From positions 1 through 5,522 of the forward strand of contig CAYGTS010000155.1 in the NCBI GenBank assembly GCA_964352905.1: a stretch of 5,522 nucleotides of DNA, read 5' to 3'. This DNA comes from CAYGTS01 sp964352905 (GTDB lineage: Bacteria; Pseudomonadota; Gammaproteobacteria; JAHCLG01). The notes beneath the pieces are model-generated. The model was not told where the DNA came from. It did not search any database and saw nothing but the letters and a program-made list of their open reading frames with translations. Shown one piece after another: positions 1 through 4,964 of the stretch; position 1 is the first letter of the stretch; the number at the start of each line of letters is the position of its first letter. The position numbers and the translations under genes are program-made.

Positions 1-120
1 TGGGCAATCTCACATTAAAAACACATAAAAAATGTGCTCATTTATTATGTGTAAAGCGCGTGTTTTAGTGTTTTTAATGTGACCTTGCCTCAAATCTGAC
101 CGTTCTTGAGTTATTCAACA
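1..120 (-). repeat. Palindromic dispersed repeat, copy A (about 120 bp)
   Basis: Read on the minus strand from 120 to 1, this is a divergent copy of the element at 2170-2290. It begins TGTTGAATAACT, then carries the core CAAGAACGGTCAGATTTG (91-108), which has one mismatch to the core at 2181-2198. It ends in GCCCA at the window edge, like the other copy. Its arms are an inverted repeat: positions 3-24 pair with 68-89, with 20 of 22 matches, including a perfect 15-bp part (10-24 with 68-82). The centre contains GCGC (minus strand, 59-56) and ATGAGCA (41-35) at almost the same offsets as in the other copy. A second possible fold pairs 21-34 with 39-52 around a TGCT loop. The left boundary is uncertain because the window stops there. 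Confidence 0.65.
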
Positions 121-136
121 TCTCGCCGGGAATTAC

Positions 137-155
137 TGTGAATTTACCGAGAACG
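137..155 (+). repeat. Fragment of the palindromic repeat, copy B (left end only)
   Basis: TGTGAATTTACCGAGAACG matches the first 19 bases of the copy at 2170-2188 with one mismatch. The resemblance stops after this point. It lies head to head with copy A, whose left end is at 120, with 16 bases between them, so the two left ends form an imperfect inverted pair. It may be a truncated copy, or a remnant from insertion of one element near another. Confidence 0.5.
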
Positions 156-185
156 CCTATTTTACTACAAATCCTTAATAAATGT

Positions 186-245
186 TAACTGCGAAGTAAC
201 CATGCAGCAATGCGCGTTGCCCCGTAGATCGTTACTTCGAAGTTA
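186..245. repeat. 15-bp inverted repeat upstream of the small membrane protein gene
   Basis: TAACTGCGAAGTAAC (186-200) pairs with GTTACTTCGAAGTTA (231-245) at 14 of 15 positions. The 30-base spacer contains a further small inverted repeat, GCAA (207-210) with TTGC (217-220). There is no T run after it, so it is a poor terminator candidate. The right arm ends three bases before a TATACT box (248-253), so it could be an operator or a 5' regulatory structure. It could also be a distant relative of the palindromic repeats to its left. Confidence 0.5.
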
Positions 246-247
246 GT

Positions 248-253
248 TATACT
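248..253 (+). promoter_or_regulatory. Candidate -10 box for the small membrane protein gene
   Basis: TATACT matches the sigma-70 -10 consensus at five of six bases and lies 32 bases before the ATG at 286. No convincing -35 hexamer is seen 16-18 bases upstream. The space where one would lie is mostly taken up by the right arm of the 186-245 inverted repeat. A promoter depending on an activator, or covered by a repressor, is possible. Confidence 0.3.
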
Positions 254-285
254 TGGCGCGAATTCATCTGAAAAGGGTCTTGATC

Positions 286-543
286 ATGAATGCGCTCATC
301 CAAAGCTTTGCCTCACAAATTGCAGCGATACAGTATATGTTAGTAGCATTATCTATCGTTTTGCATATTATTTTTGCTGGCGCAGTGGCTCGCGATGCAG
401 GGCAGATGCAAAAGATTAATCGCAAGCCCGTGCTGGTGAGTGGTTTTACCTGGGCCTTTGCGACCTTACTGGGTGGTGTACTTGTAGCTGCCATTTATTG
501 GGTTATCCATTACTCAACGATAAGCTTGCGCAAAAGCGATTAA
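286..543 (+). CDS. Small two-helix inner-membrane protein of unknown function (85 aa)
   Basis: I do not recognise a named family. The 85-residue product has two clear hydrophobic segments, about residues 15-36 and 50-74. They are joined by a short polar loop rich in basic residues (KINRK at 43-47), and a basic tail (LRKSD) follows. The basic loop suggests it faces the cytoplasm, with both ends outside, by the positive-inside rule. The end of helix 2 carries aromatic and charged residues (YWVIHY, 71-76). The ATG at 286 is preferred over an in-frame TTG at 253: an AAAAGGG stretch (271-277) sits eight bases before the ATG, and the TTG would add a short charged leader (ARIHLKR) before the first helix. 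The gene stands alone, with structured DNA upstream and no tightly spaced neighbour. Confidence 0.7.
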   Translation: MNALIQSFASQIAAIQYMLVALSIVLHIIFAGAVARDAGQMQKINRKPVLVSGFTWAFATLLGGVLVAAIYWVIHYSTISLRKSD

Positions 544-564
544 CAAATTAAAGCAGGTAAAAAA

Positions 565-580
565 TTCTGCTTCGGCAGAA
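565..580 (+). other. Hairpin with a C(UUCG)G tetraloop
   Basis: TTCTGC (565-570) pairs perfectly with GCAGAA (575-580) around TTCG, closed by a C-G pair. This is the very stable UUCG tetraloop when transcribed from the plus strand. It lies 21 bases after the stop of the small membrane protein gene. There is no T run after it on the plus strand, so it is not a standard intrinsic terminator for that gene. It could protect the mRNA 3' end. Read on the minus strand the stem is followed by a T run, so termination of antisense transcription is another possibility. Confidence 0.45.
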
Positions 581-620
581 GAAAATCAAGCAGTTATACC
601 CATGACGCTGATCATTCTGC

Positions 621-649
621 TTAACTTGCCTAGCGTAATCAGTTAATAT
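621..649 (+). promoter_or_regulatory. Weak candidate promoter for transporter 1
   Basis: TTAACT (621-626) and TAATAT (644-649) are separated by 17 bases. Each matches its sigma-70 consensus at four of six positions. They lie about 70 bases before the ATG at 719. Such boxes arise often by chance in AT-rich DNA, so this is only a candidate. Upstream of the ATG, AAGAGA (708-713) is a modest ribosome binding site. Confidence 0.25.
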
Positions 650-718
650 AGCGTTTTTAAGAACGAGTTGATAAGCACTTGCGCAAAACAATAACCATCT
701 TGCCATTAAGAGACGCCA

Positions 719-2047
719 ATGAAAGCAAGATCAATTAGCTTAATTGGTTTGTTTGCTTTCGTTCTCAGTAATATTTTAGGCAGCGGTATTTTTACGACCC
801 CCGCCGTTATGGCAAAATTTGGTTCAATTTCTCTCTTTAGTTGGGGCCTTAATATCATTGGTACCCTTGCCTTAATCCATGTTTATCTTAGCTTGCAGCA
901 AGCCAACCAGGATGCCGATGGCGGTGCATTTGGCTACACACGCTTTGCTTTTGGTAATTATGCAGCTTTTATTGTAGTCATATTCTTTTGGTTAGCCTGG
1001 TGTATCACGATTGGTGCAATGATAGTTAGCTTTGTTGGCTATTTAAGTTTTTATTTGCCTATCTTAAGAGATCAACAATCTCATCAAGCATGGCAATTTT
1101 TGGCGGAAGTGTTATTAATCTTAGCAACGCTTATGATTAACTTGCTGGGCAGTAAAAAAATGATGATAACACAAATTATTGCCGTTTTTTTAAAATTGGT
1201 TCCGGTTTTTATTATTGTTGCGATTGGCTTTCCTTATATTCACCTCGATAATCTGCGGCTGTTTAACATTAGTTCACAAACACATTTTTCCGCAATTATG
1301 GAAACAACCAATATTGCTTTTTGGACCATGATAGGGTTTGAGGCAGCGATTGTTATTTCACGGCAAGCAAAGAATTTGAAAGCAGTTTCAAGAGCGACTA
1401 TTTATGCAACACTTTTTATGTTGCTGTTTTATACCGTCATTTCATTTATTTCCCTCACCATTATTTCACCGAATACATTACAATTTTCTAATGCCGCTGA
1501 TATTACGATTGTGAATCACATACTGGGAATACATGCTGGCCAAATCGTTGGAATTTGTGTCATGATCTCTATCTTTGGCGCAACTAGCGCGGGCATTTAT
1601 TTAGCAGCTGCAGTTCCGCAAGCGGCGGCGATTAGCAATGTATTCCCTCATTATTTTAATCGTCTTAATCGCCACCATATTCCTTATATTGCGCATCTTT
1701 CTACGGCGTTGATTGTCTTATTAACATGTTTGTTTAGCTTATCACCAAAACTACTAACCCAATTTACTTTTACCTTAGAATTATCCACCAACCTATTTCT
1801 AATTCCGTATCTTTTTGCATGCGTTGCCATTTTTAGTCGTTACTACCGTGATCGATTAAAAGGCAATAAATTAGTTTTTGTGAGCGCTACTATCAGTCTT
1901 TTATTTCTTGGTTGTGTTTTGATTGGGGCAGGGTGGTTGATTAACCTGGGTGTGATGATAGCCCTGTTGTTAACCTACCCTTTATATAAAAAGCAGCTAG
2001 CGAGAAGTGCAAAAATGATGGATCAGCTTGTGCCTGTAAAAGGATGA
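719..2047 (+). CDS. APC-family amino acid/polyamine transporter, AdiC/PotE-like (transporter 1)
   Basis: This is an inner-membrane transporter of the APC superfamily, closest in my recollection to the basic amino acid/polyamine antiporters AdiC, PotE and CadB. Its 442 residues match the usual length of about 440. About twelve hydrophobic segments are visible. Helix 1 carries the unwound substrate-binding motif SNILGSGIF (17-25, AdiC: GNIMGSGVF). The GGAFGYTRFAFGN stretch (68-80) and the TTNIAFWTMIGFEAA stretch (196-210) match AdiC helix 2-3 and helix 6, including Trp202 and Glu208 at the same numbers. The AdiC helix-8 substrate-site tryptophan (Trp293) appears to be replaced by small residues (GATSAGIYLAAA, 287-298), so the substrate is probably not simply arginine/agmatine. 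The last 204 bp before the final base of the last sense codon are identical to those of transporter 2. No decarboxylase gene is adjacent. Confidence 0.88.
   Translation: MKARSISLIGLFAFVLSNILGSGIFTTPAVMAKFGSISLFSWGLNIIGTLALIHVYLSLQQANQDADGGAFGYTRFAFGNYAAFIVVIFFWLAWCITIGAMIVSFVGYLSFYLPILRDQQSHQAWQFLAEVLLILATLMINLLGSKKMMITQIIAVFLKLVPVFIIVAIGFPYIHLDNLRLFNISSQTHFSAIMETTNIAFWTMIGFEAAIVISRQAKNLKAVSRATIYATLFMLLFYTVISFISLTIISPNTLQFSNAADITIVNHILGIHAGQIVGICVMISIFGATSAGIYLAAAVPQAAAISNVFPHYFNRLNRHHIPYIAHLSTALIVLLTCLFSLSPKLLTQFTFTLELSTNLFLIPYLFACVAIFSRYYRDRLKGNKLVFVSATISLLFLGCVLIGAGWLINLGVMIALLLTYPLYKKQLARSAKMMDQLVPVKG
1840..2043 (+). repeat. 204-bp identical tract, copy 1 (3' end of transporter 1)
   Basis: This stretch is identical base for base to 4017-4220, at the same offset (2177) that separates the two gene starts. 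It encodes residues from about Tyr375 to the last codon. Immediately upstream the copies differ at 1839 (G against C), 1837 (T against C) and two further positions in the preceding dozen bases. At the right, 2044 (A) differs from 4221 (G) and similarity ends. The sharp edges point to gene conversion or recombination rather than uniform divergence. Confidence 0.93.
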
Positions 2048-2132
2048 ATAGCTACCATTTGTGTTCATTAAGAGCAACAATAATGTTTATGGGGTGATGG
2101 CGTTAACTCAGTCTAATCGCTTTGGGTATATT

Positions 2133-2155
2133 ATAGTTAAAAATTGCTTAACTAT
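2133..2155. repeat. Perfect 8-bp hairpin
   Basis: ATAGTTAA (2133-2140) and TTAACTAT (2148-2155) are perfect inverted repeats around AAATTGC. The stem is nearly all A-T and no T run follows, so a strong terminator is unlikely. A protein-binding dyad is possible. Confidence 0.4.
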
Positions 2156-2169
2156 TCAGTAAATTTAAT

Positions 2170-2290
2170 TGTGAATTTACCAAGAACGTTCAGATTTGGC
2201 GATAAAAACGGCGAAAATGTTTTTGAGAAAGCGCAGTGTATGAGTTATACATGAGCATTTCGATAAAAGATTTTCGCTGTTTTTAGCCCA
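2170..2290 (+). repeat. Palindromic dispersed repeat, copy C (121 bp, complete)
   Basis: This is the reference copy of the repeat family in this window. It begins TGTGAATTTACC, continues with the core CAAGAACGTTCAGATTTG (2181-2198), and ends GCCCA (2286-2290). Its arms, 2203-2218 and 2270-2285, are inverted repeats with 15 of 16 matches. Further imperfect pairing runs inward, giving an almost continuous hairpin with an apex near 2241-2245 (TGTAT-GAGTT-ATACA). The centre carries GCGC (2231-2234) and ATGAGCA (2251-2257). Copy A has the same ends and central landmarks but different arms. It encodes no protein. It may be a REP/MITE-like non-autonomous element, which is inference from form only. 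Confidence 0.7.
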
Positions 2291-2327
2291 AACGCCAGTC
2301 CTCTTGATAAGCGGGGATCAGGGCGTT
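2291..2327. repeat. Inverted repeat directly after copy C
   Basis: AACGCC (2291-2296) pairs with GGCGTT (2322-2327), and an inner TGAT (2305-2308) pairs with ATCA (2317-2320). It abuts the end of copy C and may be a variable extension of that element, or a separate structure in the acetyltransferase leader region. Confidence 0.35.
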
Positions 2328-2377
2328 CCCATCTACATGGTGAATAAATGAAATGGCGTTAAATATGCCAATATTAT

Positions 2378-2899
2378 ATGGTTGGAAGCGTGAGTAAAAT
2401 AATAAATATCTTACCTTTATCTGCTAGTGATTTCTCAGCACTGCATGAACTTTACATGCACCCTAGCGTAAATCCACAAATGGATTACGACTATATGCAG
2501 TTTGATGAATTTATACATCATCTCAAACAATGGCAAAAGAACAATAATTACTATATTGCTTTTCTCCAAACTCATTTAATTGGAGCAGCCTATCTACGCC
2601 AAGGTCAATTTCGTCAAGATCACATTATGTATTTAGGTGGCTTTGCTATTCAACCTAGCTGGCAATGCCAGGGGTATGGCAAACAGCTGATGCAAGCACT
2701 AATCGCTAAGGCGTTTTCTAATCCAGAAATTAAACGTATAGAGTTGAGTGTGGATACAAAAAATAGCGCGGCGCTTAAATTATATCAACAAGCAGGTTTT
2801 AAAATAGAAGGCACCTTAGAGAAATGGTGTCGTGAGAGTAGTAATACGTATATGAACTGTCATTTTATGGGCTTACTACGACAGGAGAATCAAAAGTGA
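2378..2899 (+). CDS. GNAT-family N-acetyltransferase, YhhY/AaaT-like
   Basis: This is a soluble acetyl-CoA-dependent N-acetyltransferase of the GNAT fold, 173 residues. The acetyl-CoA pyrophosphate-binding motif Q/R-x-x-G-x-G/A is visible as QCQGYG (96-101), after the strand YLGGFAIQPSW (85-95). The conserved C-terminal part NSAALKLYQQAGFKIEGT (129-146) is also typical. The last third, from RIELSV (120-125) on, resembles E. coli YhhY (AaaT), reported to acetylate some free amino acids. That substrate range is a hint only. The start is uncertain. ATG 2378 is the first in-frame start but has no ribosome binding site. GTG 2390 would give a 169-residue protein starting like YhhY, but the GGAAG before it (2384-2388) is too close. 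The stop overlaps the start of transporter 2, so the two genes are made together. Confidence 0.85.
   Translation: MVGSVSKIINILPLSASDFSALHELYMHPSVNPQMDYDYMQFDEFIHHLKQWQKNNNYYIAFLQTHLIGAAYLRQGQFRQDHIMYLGGFAIQPSWQCQGYGKQLMQALIAKAFSNPEIKRIELSVDTKNSAALKLYQQAGFKIEGTLEKWCRESSNTYMNCHFMGLLRQENQK
2883..2899 (+). promoter_or_regulatory. Ribosome binding site and GTGA stop/start overlap coupling the acetyltransferase and transporter 2
   Basis: AGGAG (2883-2887) lies eight bases before the GTG at 2896. The TGA of the acetyltransferase (2897-2899) shares two bases with that GTG. This strong site inside the acetyltransferase gene supports the GTG start, which also aligns exactly with the ATG of transporter 1. 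Translational coupling is expected. Confidence 0.8.
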
Positions 2900-4224
2900 A
2901 AGTAAAAGCAATTAGTTTTGTTGGTTTATTTGCTTTTGTACTGAGTAATATTTTAGGCAGTGGTATTTTTACGACACCTGCTGTCATGGCAAAGTTTGGA
3001 TCAATTTCTCTTTTTAGCTGGGCTATTAATGCTGTTGGTACTATTGCCTTGATTCATGTTTATCTTAGTTTACAGAAAGCCAATCACAAAGCTGATGGTG
3101 GAGCATTTGGCTATACGCGCTTTGCTTTTGGCAATTATGCTGCTTTTATTGTCCTGATATTTTTCTGGTTGGCGTGGTGTATTGGAATTGGTGCAATGGT
3201 GGTCAGCTTTGTTGGTTATGTAAGTTTTTTTCTGCCAGCATTAAAAGATCAAAGTAATCATCAAGGGTTAAAACTTTTAGTTGAAATGTTATTAGTTTTG
3301 ATTACGTTAACGATTAACTTATTTGGCAGCAAAAAAATGATAGTAACACAAATAGTAGCTGTACTATTAAAGTTGATTCCAGTATTTATTATTGTCGTAA
3401 TGGGTTTTTCCTCTATGCATTTAGAAAATTTGCAGTTTTTCAATATTAGTCAGCAGACAAATTTTTCAGCAATCATGGAAACAACAAATATTGTATTTTG
3501 GACAATAGTTGGTTTTGAAGCGGCAGTTGTTATTGCACGACAAGCAAAAAATATAAATGCGGTATCAAAAGCAACTATTTATGCGACAATTTTTATCTTG
3601 ATTCTCTATATTGTTATTTCGTTTATTTCTCTCACAGTTATATCGCCCAAAGAACTGCAATTAGCAAATGCCCCCGATATCATAATTGCGAGTCATTTAC
3701 TAGGAATACATGCAGGAAAAATTGTAGGTGCCTGTGTCATGATCTCTATCTTTGGTGCAACCAGCGCGGGTATTTATTTAGCCGCAGCGGTCCCACAAGC
3801 TGCTGCAATAAAAGGTTTGTTTCCACGCTACTTTAGTTCAATGAATCGTCATAATGTTCCTTATATTGCGCATATGTTCTCAGCAGGTATTATTTTATTA
3901 ACATGTTTACTCTATTGCTCACAAAAACTTTTAACACAATTTACTTTCATCGTAGAATTATCAACGCTAATGTTTTTAATTCCTTATATGTTTGCTTGTC
4001 TGGCGGTTTTTAGCCCTTACTACCGTGATCGATTAAAAGGCAATAAATTAGTTTTTGTGAGCGCTACTATCAGTCTTTTATTTCTTGGTTGTGTTTTGAT
4101 TGGGGCAGGGTGGTTGATTAACCTGGGTGTGATGATAGCCCTGTTGTTAACCTACCCTTTATATAAAAAGCAGCTAGCGAGAAGTGCAAAAATGATGGAT
4201 CAGCTTGTGCCTGTAAAAGGGTAA
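2896..4224 (+). CDS. APC-family amino acid/polyamine transporter, AdiC/PotE-like (transporter 2)
   Basis: This is a paralogue of transporter 1 with the same 442 residues and no insertion or deletion between them. By eye about three quarters of residues are identical up to residue 374, and all are identical after that. It keeps the SNILGSGIF helix-1 motif, the TTNIVFWTIVGFEAA helix-6 motif with Trp202 and Glu208, and the GATSAGIYLAAA helix-8 segment that lacks the AdiC tryptophan. Most changes in the compared parts are conservative swaps in membrane segments (I/V/L/F), so the fold is kept and the substrate may be similar. It starts with GTG, coupled to the acetyltransferase, unlike transporter 1, which stands alone. 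Its 3' end overlaps the convergent rsmJ gene by 25 bp, and its TAA stop lies over rsmJ's Tyr and Ile codons. Confidence 0.88.
   Translation: MKVKAISFVGLFAFVLSNILGSGIFTTPAVMAKFGSISLFSWAINAVGTIALIHVYLSLQKANHKADGGAFGYTRFAFGNYAAFIVLIFFWLAWCIGIGAMVVSFVGYVSFFLPALKDQSNHQGLKLLVEMLLVLITLTINLFGSKKMIVTQIVAVLLKLIPVFIIVVMGFSSMHLENLQFFNISQQTNFSAIMETTNIVFWTIVGFEAAVVIARQAKNINAVSKATIYATIFILILYIVISFISLTVISPKELQLANAPDIIIASHLLGIHAGKIVGACVMISIFGATSAGIYLAAAVPQAAAIKGLFPRYFSSMNRHNVPYIAHMFSAGIILLTCLLYCSQKLLTQFTFIVELSTLMFLIPYMFACLAVFSPYYRDRLKGNKLVFVSATISLLFLGCVLIGAGWLINLGVMIALLLTYPLYKKQLARSAKMMDQLVPVKG
4017..4220 (+). repeat. 204-bp identical tract, copy 2 (3' end of transporter 2, reaching into rsmJ)
   Basis: Identical to 1840-2043. 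Its last 21 bases (4200-4220) also encode, on the other strand, the stop and the last six residues of RsmJ (PFTGTS). Identity ends at 4220, directly beside the Tyr codon of the conserved RYDIY motif of RsmJ (4221-4223). Confidence 0.93.
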
Positions 4225-4964
4225 ATATCATAACGAGTCGATTTACCAATCAACTGATGATGCGGTTTTTGGTCGTTCAAAAATTCTGCTAAACGTGGGC
4301 GCTTCACTACAACGCGTTTCAAAGCTTTATGCGTTGCTAGTGGTAATAAATGATCAGCATCACTATCATCACCAACTATTTCACGCAAAACTCGCATCAT
4401 TTTTTTATTAAGTGCTGAATTTTTAGTTGCGGGATACATTGGGTCAATATAGATAATTTCAGGATAATTGGTTACCGCAAGTTTGGCTAAATAAGCAACA
4501 CTGTCGCAATGTATTACCTGTAAATTTTTTGCAACCGGATCCACTTGCTGCCAACGGGTTACGGCATCATTTAATAATAAATATAACACAGGCGAGCGTT
4601 CAAGTAAGGTAACTTGGCAGCCTAAACAAGCTAAGACGAACGCATCATCACCCAAACCTGCTGTGCAATCCAGCACGGTCATAGCGCTTAACTTTTTTAG
4701 CCCAATCGCTTTTGCTATCGCTTGATTTTTACCACCACCTTTTTGGCGGCGATAGTGATGTTGCTTGTTAAGAAAATCAATATAAAAAGGATTTTTCTGG
4801 TTATCACGATCAACCAACTCAACTCTAGTGGTAGTAACATTTAGAAAATATTGAAACGCTGAATGTAAATTTTCAATAAAAGCTAATTTATATTGTTGTG
4901 ATAAATGTAATGCTTGTTCTTTTAACGATACATCGTTTGTTGTAATCGCAACGTTAGCTATCAT
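4200..4964 (-). CDS. rsmJ: 16S rRNA (guanine-1516-N2)-methyltransferase RsmJ
   Basis: RsmJ is a cytoplasmic SAM-dependent enzyme that methylates G1516 of 16S rRNA. The 254-residue product agrees with the family length of about 250. Visible features in order: the family signature YRRQKGGGKNQAIAKAIGLK (71-90), SAM motif I VLDCTAGLGDDAFVLA (97-112), LLERSPV (120-126), the catalytic-type motif DPMYP (174-178, E. coli DPMFP), KRVVVKRP (216-223), and RYDIY near the end (244-248). The ATG at 4964 is preferred to a TTG at 4976 because it overlaps the kdoO stop as ATGA, a normal coupling arrangement. No clear ribosome binding site precedes it. The tail after RYDIY (PFTGTS) is encoded in the overlap with transporter 2 and may be recently acquired. 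Confidence 0.93.
   Translation of the reverse strand: MIANVAITTNDVSLKEQALHLSQQYKLAFIENLHSAFQYFLNVTTTRVELVDRDNQKNPFYIDFLNKQHHYRRQKGGGKNQAIAKAIGLKKLSAMTVLDCTAGLGDDAFVLACLGCQVTLLERSPVLYLLLNDAVTRWQQVDPVAKNLQVIHCDSVAYLAKLAVTNYPEIIYIDPMYPATKNSALNKKMMRVLREIVGDDSDADHLLPLATHKALKRVVVKRPRLAEFLNDQKPHHQLIGKSTRYDIYPFTGTS

Larger units (their letters stand above)
2048..2377. other. 330-bp intergenic region rich in inverted repeats
   Basis: No gene is seen here. The region carries a perfect 8-bp hairpin (2133-2155), a 7-bp hairpin (2159-2165 with 2174-2180), the full palindromic repeat copy C (2170-2290) and another inverted repeat (2291-2327). A weak promoter-like pair, TTAACT (2103-2108) and TATATT (2127-2132) with an 18-base spacer, precedes the hairpins. 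No clear U-tract terminator follows transporter 1, and no convincing promoter could be fixed for the acetyltransferase. Confidence 0.6.

Noticed and set aside
1..250. CRISPR array or tRNA in the repeat-rich left region
   Set aside because: The repeats are inverted and irregularly spaced with no unique equal-length spacers, and no cloverleaf with an acceptor stem or TΨC arm could be drawn.
253..285. Upstream TTG start for the small membrane protein
   Set aside because: The TATACT box at 248-253 overlaps it, no ribosome binding site precedes it, and the ATG at 286 has better spacing from AAAAGGG.
264..494. Minus-strand open frame of 76 codons
   Set aside because: It lies opposite the small membrane protein gene, has no ribosome binding site or family features, and the plus-strand product has a coherent two-helix pattern.
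2048..2377. Insertion sequence or transposase remnant between the transporters
   Set aside because: No transposase-like reading frame and no target-site duplication was seen around copy C. Only a non-coding palindromic element is supported.
3261..3443. Minus-strand open frame of 60 codons
   Set aside because: It is antisense within transporter 2, and its composition is what the reverse of AT-rich membrane-helix codons gives.
719..4224. Novel defence or secretion system
   Set aside because: All large genes have recognisable housekeeping or transport families. Nothing resembles a nuclease, toxin, reverse transcriptase or sensor module.
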